64,000 bases of DNA, from the NCBI GenBank assembly GCA_963844865.1, contig CAWJPY010000006.1, positions 310,001 through 374,000 on the forward strand, written 5' to 3'. Both the position numbers and the translations under genes were made by a program. The notes beneath the pieces are model-generated. The model searched no databases and was not told the DNA's origin. It saw only the letters and a program-made list of their open reading frames with translations. The stretch is from CAWJPY01 sp963844865 (GTDB lineage: Bacteria > Acidobacteriota > Thermoanaerobaculia > Thermoanaerobaculales > Sulfomarinibacteraceae). Shown here piece after piece: positions 35,585 through 43,195 of the stretch. Position 1 is the first letter of the stretch. Every line of letters starts with the position of its first letter.

Positions 35585-35720
35585 GCCACTGGTGACACTT
35601 TTCGGTCATGGTCCGCTCCCGCCAGGTGAAGCTCCCGGTCCGAAAAGTGTCAGCGGTGGCAACCGCGGGGAAGGCGTCGAGAGCATGGCGTGTCGCGAGA
35701 GGTCTCGCTTCGGAAGCACC
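35585..35720 (+). repeat. hairpin repeat family R1, copy A
   Basis: The left arm 35585-35605 (GCCACTGGTGACACTTTT then CGG) pairs with the right arm 35640-35660, giving a 21-bp stem with one G-T pair and one mismatch around a 34-base loop. The right arm is followed by conserved text (CAACCGCGGGGAAGGCGTCG, AGGTCTCGCTTCGGAAGC). Related copies lie at 55214-55345 (same strand) and 42865-42999 (opposite strand). Confidence 0.85.
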
Positions 35721-35726
35721 AGAGCC

Positions 35727-35792
35727 GGTGCCAGGCAGCATCCGGATGAGGCGACCTGCGCACTGTCGAATCACGACGGGGCGCCTGGCAGC
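35727..35792. repeat. GGTGCCAGGC box pair (family R2), copy 1
   Basis: GGTGCCAGGC and GCGCCTGGCAGC face each other about 45 bases apart. The sequence between them (GATGAGGCGA, GCGCACT, GAATCA) is related to that at 52598-52664. It ends 9 bases before the panD stop codon. Confidence 0.75.
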
Positions 35793-35801
35793 GTCTCTGG
35801 G

Positions 35802-36158
35802 TCAGACCGTGCGGGCCTCGCGGATGCGGTTGGCCTCGTCCACGAACACCAGCACCGGCCGGTGGCGCTCGGCCTCGGCCTCGCCCAGCCCCACGTACGC
35901 GCAGATGATCACCAGGTCGCCGCGCTGGGCGAGGCGGGCGGCGGCGCCGTTGAGGCACACCTCGCCCGCGCCGCCGAGCATGACGTAGGTGGCGAAGCGC
36001 TCTCCGTTGTTGCAGTTGTAGACCTCGACCCGCTCGAAGGCGCGCAGGCCGGCGGCGCGGCAAAGCTCCTCGTCCAGGGTGATGGAGCCCTCGTAGCTGA
36101 GATCGGCGTCGGTCACCGTGGCGCGGTGGATCTTGGACTTGAGCATGGTGATCTGCAT
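35802..36158 (-). CDS. panD: aspartate 1-decarboxylase (pyruvoyl enzyme)
   Basis: Converts L-aspartate to beta-alanine for pantothenate synthesis. The 118-residue proenzyme cleaves itself between G24 and S25 (Y-E-G-S) to make the pyruvoyl group, and the site is at exactly the usual position. The start M-Q-I-T-M-L-K-S-K-I-H-R-A-T-V-T is standard, and Y-N-C-N-N-G-E-R-F and L-N-G-A-A-A-R are conserved. GGAG precedes the ATG at 36158, which lies 2 bases after the panC stop. It is the last gene of the pantothenate operon. Confidence 0.97.
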   Translation of the reverse strand: MQITMLKSKIHRATVTDADLSYEGSITLDEELCRAAGLRAFERVEVYNCNNGERFATYVMLGGAGEVCLNGAAARLAQRGDLVIICAYVGLGEAEAERHRPVLVFVDEANRIREARTV

Positions 36159-36160
36159 GG

Positions 36161-36931
36161 TCAGCTCCGATCCCCGGGGAGCGGCATGTTGTCGATCAGG
36201 CGGACGCCCCCAAGGTGCACGGCGCCGAAGCGCCGTCCCCCCACGTCCCGGACGTAGTCCACGGTGAAGCCGGCCTCCTCCAGGCGCCGCCGCACCTCGG
36301 CGGGCGGGTCCGCGCTCGCCAGCAGCTGCGGGAAGAGGGGCGCAAGACGTCGCGCCTCGCCATCCAGGAGCCGGTTGCGCGAGCTCAGGGCGAGGCCGTC
36401 CGGGTCGCGCACCGTGGGGCACGGCACGATCCGGACCTCGAGGAACAGGGCCGCGGCCATGCCGGCCACGAGCTCGTACTGCTGGTAGTCCTTCTCCCCG
36501 AAGTAGGCGCGGTGGGGTCGCACCAGGTTGAGGAGCTTCAGGACCACCGTGAGCACGCCGTCGAAGTGGCCCGGGCGGTGCGCCCCCTCCAGGGTCCGGG
36601 AGAGCTCGGTCTCGGTGACCCGGTAGCGGAAGCCGTCCGCATACATGGCCTCGTGAGCGGGGGCCAGGAGCAGGTCAGCTCCCGCCGACTCCGCCAGGCG
36701 GGCGTCGGCCTCCAGCTCGCGGGGGTAGCGGGCGAGGTCCCCCGCATCGTTGAACTGGGGAGCGTTCACGAACACGCTCACCACGGTGCGGTCGCACTCC
36801 CGCGCCGAGCGCGCGACGAGCTCCAGGTGGCCCTCGTGGAGCGCGCCCATGGTGGGCACCAGGCCGATGGTCCGACCCTCCAGGCGCACGCGCTCCTGCT
36901 GCCAGACGTCCAGGTCGCTGATCAGCTTCAC
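36161..36931 (-). CDS. panC: pantoate--beta-alanine ligase
   Basis: Joins pantoate and beta-alanine to pantothenate using ATP. The 256-residue protein has the class I-type nucleotide motif P-T-M-G-A-L-H32-E-G-H35, then F-V-N-A-P-Q-F, F-G-E-K-D-Y-Q-Q and the L-S-S-R-N signature. The GTG start at 36931 overlaps the panB stop by 4 bases (GTGA) and GGAG lies upstream. Its product pathway is completed by panB upstream and panD downstream. Confidence 0.97.
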   Translation of the reverse strand: MKLISDLDVWQQERVRLEGRTIGLVPTMGALHEGHLELVARSARECDRTVVSVFVNAPQFNDAGDLARYPRELEADARLAESAGADLLLAPAHEAMYADGFRYRVTETELSRTLEGAHRPGHFDGVLTVVLKLLNLVRPHRAYFGEKDYQQYELVAGMAAALFLEVRIVPCPTVRDPDGLALSSRNRLLDGEARRLAPLFPQLLASADPPAEVRRRLEEAGFTVDYVRDVGGRRFGAVHLGGVRLIDNMPLPGDRS

Positions 36932-37719
36932 GTGTAGCTCTCCTCCGCGCTCGGGAAGGTGCCCGCCTTGACCTCGGCGTCGTAGCGCTCGAGCCCCTCC
37001 TTGAGCAGGGCGAAGCCGTCCAGGAAGGTGCGCAGGAAGTGCGGCCTGAAGCTCGGGTCCATCCCCAGGAGGTCCCAGAGCACGAGCACCTGGCCGCTGG
37101 TGTGGAGGCCGGCGCCGATGCCGATGGTGGGGATGCCGACCTCGGCCGTGATCTGCTTCCCCAGCTCGGCCGGCACACACTCCAGGACCAGGGCGAAGCA
37201 GCCCGCCTGCTCGAGGCCGCGGGCATCCTCCAGCAGCCGCTGGGCGGCCGCCTGCTGCCGCCCCTGCACCCGGTAGCCGCCGAGCTTGTGGATGGACTGG
37301 GGGGTGAGGCCGAGGTGACCCATCACCGCCACCCCGGAGTCCACGATCCAGCGGATGGTGTCCAGGCTGCCGGCGGCGCCCTCGATCTTGACCGCCTGGG
37401 CGCCGGCCCTGGCCAGCCTGCCCACCGCCTCCATGGTGGGCTCCAGGCCCTTGCGATGGGCCAGAAACGGCATGTCGGCGACGAGCAGGCGGTCCCCCAG
37501 GCCCCGGCGCACGGCCGCCGTGTGCAGGCACATCATGTCCAGGTCGGCGGGGATGGTGGTGTCGTGGCCGTGCATGACCTGGGCGGCGCTGTCCCCCACC
37601 AGCACACAGTCGATGTCGGTGGCAGCGATGATCCTGGCGCTCCAGGCGTCGTAGCAGGTGACCACGGAGATGGGGCGCCCCGCGGCGCGGGCGGCGATCA
37701 TGTCGGAGGGATGCTTCAT
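36928..37719 (-). CDS. panB: 3-methyl-2-oxobutanoate hydroxymethyltransferase
   Basis: Makes ketopantoate from ketoisovalerate and methylene-tetrahydrofolate. A 263-residue TIM-barrel protein with V-T-C-Y-D-A, L-V-G-D-S metal-binding Asp, M-P-F, V-K-I-E-G and G-I-G-A-G. Length and motifs are normal. Its ATG overlaps the end of the upstream DUF2520 gene by 4 bases. Confidence 0.97.
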   Translation of the reverse strand: MKHPSDMIAARAAGRPISVVTCYDAWSARIIAATDIDCVLVGDSAAQVMHGHDTTIPADLDMMCLHTAAVRRGLGDRLLVADMPFLAHRKGLEPTMEAVGRLARAGAQAVKIEGAAGSLDTIRWIVDSGVAVMGHLGLTPQSIHKLGGYRVQGRQQAAAQRLLEDARGLEQAGCFALVLECVPAELGKQITAEVGIPTIGIGAGLHTSGQVLVLWDLLGMDPSFRPHFLRTFLDGFALLKEGLERYDAEVKAGTFPSAEESYT

Positions 37720-38438
37720 GGTGACCTCGAAGGGCGCTGGGTACGGTAGGCGGCCACGAAGGCCTCGTACACCCCCTGATAGGGGTCTCCGGCCAAAGCC
37801 TCCAGGTTGCGGGCGATGGTGCCCTCGTCACCCCGGGCCAGGGGGCCGGTGAGTTCTCCGTCACCGCGTTCGAGATTCCGCACCACCTGCTCCAGATAGG
37901 GGTGAAAGAGCTCCCGGGGGAGGCCGAGACGGGCCTCGGCGTCGTCGAGGACCTTGCGCCACAGAAGCGTCGTGAAGTTGCCGCCGAGGGCGCACAGGGC
38001 GTGGTAGAGCGGCTTCTGCTCCGGCGCCACCGCGGCGTGGGGGTTGGCGAGCTCGGGCAGCAGCTCGGGGAGCTGGCGACGTCCACGCTCGCAGACGAAG
38101 GGCATGGCCCGGTAGACGGCGCGGTCGTACAGCTCGTCGCCGAAGAGCATCAGGGGATGGGCGCAGTCCGCCAGCTCGCTGGAGAGGCTGCCCGAGCAGT
38201 GGATCCAGCGCGCCGGATGGGCGCGGGCGTGGCGCTCCAGGAAACCGGGGATGGCGTCGTCGGAGATGAGCAGGAGCACGGAGCGACAGCCTGCGAGGGC
38301 CTCCTCCACGGGCGTGGCGCCGGCGCGGTCCCAGTGGCGGAAGGGAATCGACTCCAGGCGGAAGTAGTGCCGGAGGTGGCGGGAGAGACGACCGCTCCCG
38401 ATGATGAGATACGGGGTGCTGTGTGGTACCTGTCCCAC
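37716..38438 (-). CDS. Rossmann-like DUF2520 dehydrogenase, candidate ketopantoate reductase of the operon
   Basis: A 240-residue protein. The N-terminus has a nucleotide-binding fold (Y-L-I-I-G-S-G-R-L-S-R-H) and a middle C-S-G-S-L segment. The C-terminal helical DUF2520 domain contains a lysine-containing helix and G-G-N-F-T-T. This arrangement matches the 6-phosphogluconate dehydrogenase superfamily, which includes PanE. It overlaps panB by 4 bases and opens the pan operon, where the one missing step is reduction of ketopantoate to pantoate. Assigning that reaction is inference from context; canonical PanE motifs are not visible. It starts at a GTG. Confidence 0.8.
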   Translation of the reverse strand: MGQVPHSTPYLIIGSGRLSRHLRHYFRLESIPFRHWDRAGATPVEEALAGCRSVLLLISDDAIPGFLERHARAHPARWIHCSGSLSSELADCAHPLMLFGDELYDRAVYRAMPFVCERGRRQLPELLPELANPHAAVAPEQKPLYHALCALGGNFTTLLWRKVLDDAEARLGLPRELFHPYLEQVVRNLERGDGELTGPLARGDEGTIARNLEALAGDPYQGVYEAFVAAYRTQRPSRSP

Positions 38439-38558
38439 GGATCAAGTCCAGTATCGCTGCGCTGCCCTCACCCGAAGGTCGCCGTCCGTTGCCGCGATCG
38501 GCGCCACTCCTACGGTAGGGCATGACTGTGCGAAACGCAAACGGGATCGGGCCTCGCC

Positions 38559-40307
38559 CTAGGAGATCGCGGCCACCGAGGCCTGCAGGGCCGCCACCCG
38601 GCGGCCGAGCTCGGCGAGGCGCTCCCGCTGGCCGACGAGGCGGTCGTTCTCCGAGCGCACGAACCGGGCGTAGGGCGCCACCGCGTCCCCGATGCGGGAG
38701 CGGCTGCGCTCCGCCTCGCGTTTGAAGCCGGCGCGCAGGGAGCGCACGAGCTCCTCGCGCATGGCCGACACCTTGGCGGTGAGCTCACGCTTGGCGCGCC
38801 GGCGCCGGGCGGGCAGGATGAAGAGGCCGATGGCCGCCACCGTGCCGGCGGCCAGGATGCCCGTGGCGTCGGCGGTGGTGCCGCTGAGCACCAGGGCCAG
38901 GGTGGCGCCCAGGCCCACCGCTCCCACCTCCACCAGGGCGGTGCTGGCGACGGCCTGCTGCACCGACTCCGCCATGCGCCGCGCCTCGGTGCTGCGGTCG
39001 TAGCGGGCCAGGGCCTCCCGGGCGGTGCGCCCCACCACCTGCAGCAGCTCCGCCCGGTTGGACTCGAAGCCGCTGGCGATCTCCCCGACGATGCGGTCCG
39101 AGTGCTCGGCCCGGCGACGGCTGGTGTGGCGCACCACCGCCTGCCACTGCGCCAGGTCGCCGGACACCAGCCAGTCGATGAGGGACTCCACCTTGTCCTC
39201 GATCTGGCGCTCGCTGTCGGCCACCACCTCCTGCTCGAAGTCTCTGCGCAGCTCGGCGCTGCGCAGGAGCTGAGGCAGACGGAGCAGGCGCAGGCGGTCG
39301 TCGAAGAAGTCGATGCCGCGCCGCTCCATGACGTGCAGGATGTTGGAGATGTCGGCCAGCCGGAGGTCGAACTCCCGGTCCACGTCCTCGGCCCAGGCCG
39401 CGATCTGGCGCTCGATGTCGGCCACGGTCTGGAGGTCCTCCGCGAGGGTGGACAGGAGCTCGTCGGTGGCGTTCAGGTAGCGCTCCAGCAGGCTCGCCGC
39501 CACCCCCAGGGGGTTGGCCAGCTTGAGGCGGACGCGGCCGGTCTCGTCCAGGGTGGTGCGCAGGTAGCGCTCCAGCGCCGCCAGGCCGCTGCCCTCCACT
39601 CCCTCCTCGTCGCCGGCCTCTCGCGCCCGGCGGGCCCGCAGGGCGGACAGGGGAAACACCGGTGGGGAGACGGTCAAGAGCTCGCGGCTGTGCTCCTCCA
39701 CGTAGGCCAGCACCTCGCCCACCTCGTCCTCGCCGGGCAGGATGTCGACCTTGTTCACCACCATGACCACCTTCTTGCCCCAGCCCTTGATGCGCTCCAG
39801 GAAGGCGCGCTCGCTCTCGGAGAAGGGGCGGTCGGCGGAGGTCACGAACAGGACCAGGTCAGAGCGGGGCACGAAGCGGGCGGTGAGGGCCTCGTGGCGG
39901 CGGTCGAGGGAGTTGGTGCCCGGCGTGTCCACCAGGGTGACCTCCCTCAGCAGGTCGAGGGGGGCGTGGACGACCTCGAACCCGTCGTCCCCGCGCTCGC
40001 GCGAGACGGCCTCGCCGTGGCGGAGGAGGTGGATGCCGGAGGTGGTGGGCGTGACGCCCTCCGCCAGCACCGCTTCGCCCAAGAGGGCGTTGACGAAGGC
40101 GCTCTTGCCGGCGTTGAACTCCCCGACCACCACCAGGAGGAAGAGGTCGTCGAGCTGCTGCACGGACTCGTTCAGGGTGGCGAGATCGTCCTGGGTGGCC
40201 TCGGCGCCCTCCAGGGCGGAGCGCACGTCCGCCAGGAGGGTCCGCTCGGAAGCCAGCAGACGCTGCTCGTCCGGGCTGAGGATCCGCTCCAGCGTCACGC
40301 TGTGCAC
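38559..40307 (-). CDS. dynamin-like GTPase
   Basis: A 582-residue protein. The GTPase domain has G1 G62-E-F-N-A-G-K-S, G3 D-T-P-G and G4 N-K-V-D. Long helical segments follow, with a hydrophobic membrane paddle (two helices at about 470-510) and a C-terminal coiled coil. Bacterial dynamin-like proteins remodel or protect membranes, but a specific role is not evident. The GTG at 40307 is used; an in-frame GTG at 40298 with AGG at better spacing is an alternative. It seems to be transcribed with the ferritin-like gene 60 bases upstream. Confidence 0.87.
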   Translation of the reverse strand: MHSVTLERILSPDEQRLLASERTLLADVRSALEGAEATQDDLATLNESVQQLDDLFLLVVVGEFNAGKSAFVNALLGEAVLAEGVTPTTSGIHLLRHGEAVSRERGDDGFEVVHAPLDLLREVTLVDTPGTNSLDRRHEALTARFVPRSDLVLFVTSADRPFSESERAFLERIKGWGKKVVMVVNKVDILPGEDEVGEVLAYVEEHSRELLTVSPPVFPLSALRARRAREAGDEEGVEGSGLAALERYLRTTLDETGRVRLKLANPLGVAASLLERYLNATDELLSTLAEDLQTVADIERQIAAWAEDVDREFDLRLADISNILHVMERRGIDFFDDRLRLLRLPQLLRSAELRRDFEQEVVADSERQIEDKVESLIDWLVSGDLAQWQAVVRHTSRRRAEHSDRIVGEIASGFESNRAELLQVVGRTAREALARYDRSTEARRMAESVQQAVASTALVEVGAVGLGATLALVLSGTTADATGILAAGTVAAIGLFILPARRRRAKRELTAKVSAMREELVRSLRAGFKREAERSRSRIGDAVAPYARFVRSENDRLVGQRERLAELGRRVAALQASVAAIS

Positions 40308-40367
40308 CTCATCACGGCGTCATCCCCCAGCCCGGGCGCGCCGCCCGGAAAGTGTGGCCCGCCAGGA

Positions 40368-40820
40368 TCAGTTCCCCTCGAGCACGTGGTCGTCGTACTC
40401 GATCTCGAAGCGCAGCTTGTGCTTGGCCTCCTCCTGGGCGAGCGACCGGAAGACCGCGGCCAGGTCCTCGTTCTCCGCCAGGTCGGCCAGCTTGGTGTAG
40501 AGGGCGTAGGAGGCCTTCTCCGACTTCATGGCGAACAGCAGCACCTCCTGGTAGGTCATGTTGGCCGTCGGCTCGGGGTCCACCAGGTGGTCGGCGATCT
40601 TGAGGTCGCGCACCTGGTCCGAGGTGACCGCGGGCAGGTCGCCCGCCTTCACCCGCTCCAGGCGGCGCTGGTGTCCCCGCTCCTCCTCCGCGAACTGGAG
40701 GAAGGCCTCGCGCATGCCCGGGCGGGTGACCCTGTCGGCGAGGTCGGTGTACAAGGCCGCGGCCTCCACCTCGCGGGCGATGGCGTAGTCCAGGATGCTG
40801 TCGATGTTGTCGAGGTCCAT
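40368..40820 (-). CDS. ferritin-like/rubrerythrin-type diiron protein
   Basis: A 150-residue four-helix protein. The diiron ligands are visible as E-V-E-A in helix 1, E-E-E-R-G-H-Q in helix 2, S-E-K-A in helix 3 and E-E-A-K-H in helix 4. No rubredoxin CxxC domain is present, so it is the erythrin-only form. It probably binds iron or reduces peroxide. GGGAGGAG precedes the ATG at 40820. Confidence 0.9.
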   Translation of the reverse strand: MDLDNIDSILDYAIAREVEAAALYTDLADRVTRPGMREAFLQFAEEERGHQRRLERVKAGDLPAVTSDQVRDLKIADHLVDPEPTANMTYQEVLLFAMKSEKASYALYTKLADLAENEDLAAVFRSLAQEEAKHKLRFEIEYDDHVLEGN

Positions 40821-41080
40821 GGCTCCTCCCCTGCCGGCGGCGGTGTTTCCTCGGCGCCCAGACGGGGCACCCCAGCACGCGGTGCCGCCACTATACCTTG
40901 ATGACCGGGGGACACGCCGCCGGCGTGCCGGTGGTCGCCCCAGGTCACGAGGCAAGTATTAGAAAAACCTCATGATTCTCCCGCCTCAGGCCAGAAAAAT
41001 TAGACAAGTTTTAGATTAAACATTGACATTAGATCGCAAAAGACCTATCTTGATCCTCGTCACGTTGAAGGAGAGACGGC
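40821..41080. other. 260-base divergent intergenic region between ferritin-like and sigma genes
   Basis: The right half (about 40955-41060) is markedly AT-rich. It carries ATTAGA at 40958, 40999 and 41028, plus TTTAGA at 41010. The repeated hexamer may be an operator; the sigma-gene promoter lies among these copies. Confidence 0.5.
41023..41051 (+). promoter_or_regulatory. sigma-70-type promoter of the sigma factor gene
   Basis: TTGACA at 41023-41028 and TATCTT at 41046-41051 are separated by 17 bases, the ideal spacing. They lie 29 bases upstream of the ATG at 41081. An ATTAGA word overlaps the -35 end. Confidence 0.75.
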
Positions 41081-41731
41081 ATGTCAAGATCATCAGAGCC
41101 AGCAACCGCAGCCAGGTGGGACTTCCACTCGGGCGCTCCGCCCTACCGGGAGCAGCTCTTCAAGACGGCCCTCCGCCTGACGCGGAGGGTGGAGGACGCC
41201 GAGGACCTGCTCCAGGACACCTACCTGAAGGCGTTCCGCTCCTACCACCACTTCCAGGAGGGCACCAACCTCAAGGCCTGGTTGTTCCGGATCATGAAGA
41301 ACAACTTCATCAACGGCTACCGGCGGCAGCGGCGCGCGCCTCACCACCTGGAGCTGGACGAGTTCCGTGAGGGTACCGACAACGACCTCGTCGAGCAGAT
41401 CTCCACGGCCAGCTCCGTGAGCAGCCCCGAGGACTCGGTGGACGACATGGACCACGACATCCGCGAGGCCCTGCTCGCCCTCCCCCACGACTACAAGATG
41501 GCGGTGCTGCTGATCGACCTGGAAGGCTCCACCTACCAGGAGGCGGCGGACATGCTGGAGGTGCCCATCGGCACGGTGATGTCCCGCCTGTACCGGGGGC
41601 GGAAGAAGCTCGAACGGTCGCTGCTCGGCTTCGCCCGCCGCTACAACTACCTGGACCAGCCGCCGGCCCGCCTCCGGGACCGAACCATCGACACGACGGA
41701 GATCTTCGGCACGGTGGCCGACGCCCCCTGA
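41081..41731 (+). CDS. RNA polymerase sigma-70 family (ECF, SigH/RpoE-like) sigma factor
   Basis: A 216-residue sigma factor. Region 2 shows E-D-A-E-D-L-L-Q-D-T-Y-L-K-A and K-A-W-L-F-R-I-M-K-N-N. Region 4 shows D-L-E-G-S-T-Y-Q-E-A-A and G-T-V-M-S-R-L-Y-R-G-R-K-K-L. It has a C-terminal tail of about 30 residues beyond region 4. No anti-sigma gene is adjacent, unlike the pair at 2789-4142, and its promoter looks housekeeping-dependent, so control may be at another level. GGAGAG precedes the ATG. Confidence 0.92.
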   Translation: MSRSSEPATAARWDFHSGAPPYREQLFKTALRLTRRVEDAEDLLQDTYLKAFRSYHHFQEGTNLKAWLFRIMKNNFINGYRRQRRAPHHLELDEFREGTDNDLVEQISTASSVSSPEDSVDDMDHDIREALLALPHDYKMAVLLIDLEGSTYQEAADMLEVPIGTVMSRLYRGRKKLERSLLGFARRYNYLDQPPARLRDRTIDTTEIFGTVADAP

Positions 41732-41819
41732 GGTCGCGTCGTTGCTCGCTGCCGCGGTCGCTGAGCGCTGATCGCCGCCGCCATCTTCCGGACACGACGG
41801 ACGCTGCTAGGATCGGCCG

Positions 41820-42539
41820 GTGAGCACGCTGGTCGAGATCGCACGGGACCTGTCCGAGGAGCTCTCCCGGCTCAGCTTCGGGGCGCCGGTGGCCTATGTG
41901 TACAACCCGCTGCGCTACGCTGCCGAGAGCCACTTCCAGTACCTCGAGCGCTACTCCACGCCGCCCAAGGAGGTGCTGCTCCTCGGCATGAACCCGGGCC
42001 CCTGGGGCATGGCCCAGACGGGAGTGCCCTTCGGCGAGGTGGCTGCCGTCAGGGACTGGCTCCGCATCGAGGGCGAGGTGGGCACGCCGGAGGTGGAGCA
42101 CCCCAAGCGCCCCGTGACCGGCTTCGCGTGCGCCCGGAGCGAGATCAGCGGCCGCCGCCTGTGGGGGTGGGCCCGGTCCACGTTCGCCACGCCGGAGCGG
42201 TTCTTCGCCCGCTTCTTCGTGGGCAACTACTGCCCCCTCCTGTTCCTGGACGAAGGGGGTCGGAACCTCACCCCGGACCGGCTCCCCGCCGCCGACCGCC
42301 GCCCCCTGGAGGCGGCGTGCGACCGCGCCCTGGAGGAGATGGTGGATGCCCTCGAGGTGGAGCTGGTGGTGGGGGTGGGCGCCTTCGCCGCCAACCGCGC
42401 AGCGGCCGTGCTCGGTGACCGCGGCATCCGTGTGGGTCGCATCCTCCACCCCAGCCCGGCCAGCCCGGCCGCCAACCGCGGCTGGGAGGAGCAGGCCACC
42501 AAACAGCTGGCCGCGCTCGGGGCCGCCCTGCCGGACTGA
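41820..42539 (+). CDS. smug1: SMUG1-type uracil-DNA glycosylase
   Basis: A 239-residue base-excision repair enzyme that removes uracil and 5-hydroxymethyluracil. The catalytic motif G56-M-N58-P-G-P, the following G-M-A-Q-T-G-V-P-F-G-E-V, the H-P-K-R-P segment, C-P-L-L-F-L, R-N-L-T-P and the C-terminal H210-P-S-P-x-x-P-x-x-N all match family 3 UDGs as remembered for vertebrate SMUG1. The overall length and motif order are close to the animal enzyme. SMUG1 is uncommon in bacteria, with a few characterised cases such as Geobacter. The start is a GTG. It is a single gene between repeat-rich spacers. Confidence 0.93.
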   Translation: MSTLVEIARDLSEELSRLSFGAPVAYVYNPLRYAAESHFQYLERYSTPPKEVLLLGMNPGPWGMAQTGVPFGEVAAVRDWLRIEGEVGTPEVEHPKRPVTGFACARSEISGRRLWGWARSTFATPERFFARFFVGNYCPLLFLDEGGRNLTPDRLPAADRRPLEAACDRALEEMVDALEVELVVGVGAFAANRAAAVLGDRGIRVGRILHPSPASPAANRGWEEQATKQLAALGAALPD

Positions 42540-42671
42540 CCCTCCCGCCGGCGCGACGGTCCCGCATCCGCATTGTGGCCAGAGGCTTTGGGAGCATCCC
42601 TACGCCGCTTCGCGGCGGTGTCTCATGGCATGACTCGGGACCGCGCGGAGACAGTGGGACGTCCAAGTTGC

Positions 42672-42813
42672 CTGTCATTCTGAGCGAGGGTCGGTCCGCC
42701 GGAGCGAGTCGAAGAATCCCCCGAGAGAACCAAGGTCGTCCCTGGGAGGCGTCCCACGGGCCTTCGGGAGATGCTTCGACTCGGCCGCCGGGCGGCCTCG
42801 CTCAGCATGACAG
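42672..42813. repeat. GTCATTCTGAGCG-type inverted repeat pair
   Basis: The left arm (42672-42729, CTGTCATTCTGAGCGAGG..., GAGCGAGTCGAAGAATC) and right arm (42761-42813, GCTTCGACTCGG..., CTCGCTCAGCATGACAG) are imperfect inverted copies about 50 bases long. The left arm matches the minus strand of 29886-29951. Confidence 0.8.
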
Positions 42814-42864
42814 AAAAGGGCGTGTCATGAGGAGCGCCGGAGGGGGCGCCCGAAACCGGATGTG

Positions 42865-42999
42865 GCGTCGCGAGGCGAGACCTCCAGCGACGGGCCGATT
42901 CTGTCGATGCGTCCCCCGCGGTTGCCACCGCTGACACTTTGCCGAGCCCAGGTCACGCGCGGTCGGCTCGCGTCGTCCCGGAAGAGCGTCACCAGTGGC
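42865..42999 (-). repeat. hairpin repeat family R1, copy C (diverged, opposite strand)
   Basis: On the minus strand the arms GCCACTGGTGACGCTCTTCC (42980-42999) and 42924-42944 (ending AGTGTCAGCGGTGGC) can pair, with more mismatches than in copies A and B. The conserved continuation CAACCGCGGGG and a GGTCTCGCCTCGC segment are present, as in copy A. Confidence 0.75.
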
Positions 43000-43195
43000 A
43001 CGCCCGAGGGACGGGCGATTCTCCGGGGCGTCTCTGGCCCTTCGATGGCTCGGAACGCCTGCGCTCAGGAAACGCTGACCGCCGATCGCTGCCGCCGGCG
43101 CTGACGACTGCCGCCGATCACCGCCGCCGATGGCTGCCCCTGATCCCCGGCGCCCGAATCGGATGCCGCGACGTATCCAGGCTACACTGTCAGGA

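Larger units (their letters stand above)
35381..35801. other. 421-base spacer with structured repeats, no gene
   Basis: Between the dehydrogenase and panD no coding frame is credible. The right part carries a hairpin repeat (35585-35720) and a pair of GGTGCCAGGC boxes (35727-35792). The left part (35381-35520) has purine-rich text with CGCAAAGGCGCGGAGACGCAAAG but no recognisable element. Confidence 0.6.
42540..43195. other. 656-base repeat-filled spacer, no gene
   Basis: Between the SMUG1 gene and mnmA there is no credible coding frame. It holds a GTCATTCTGAGCG-type inverted pair (42672-42813), an inverted copy of hairpin family R1 (42865-42999) and GATCGCTGCCGC-type text (43076-43135). The mnmA promoter should lie near the right end. 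Confidence 0.7.

Noticed and set aside
42540..43195. Insertion sequence suggested by inverted repeats
   Set aside because: No transposase frame lies between the arms; the repeats are short non-autonomous elements.
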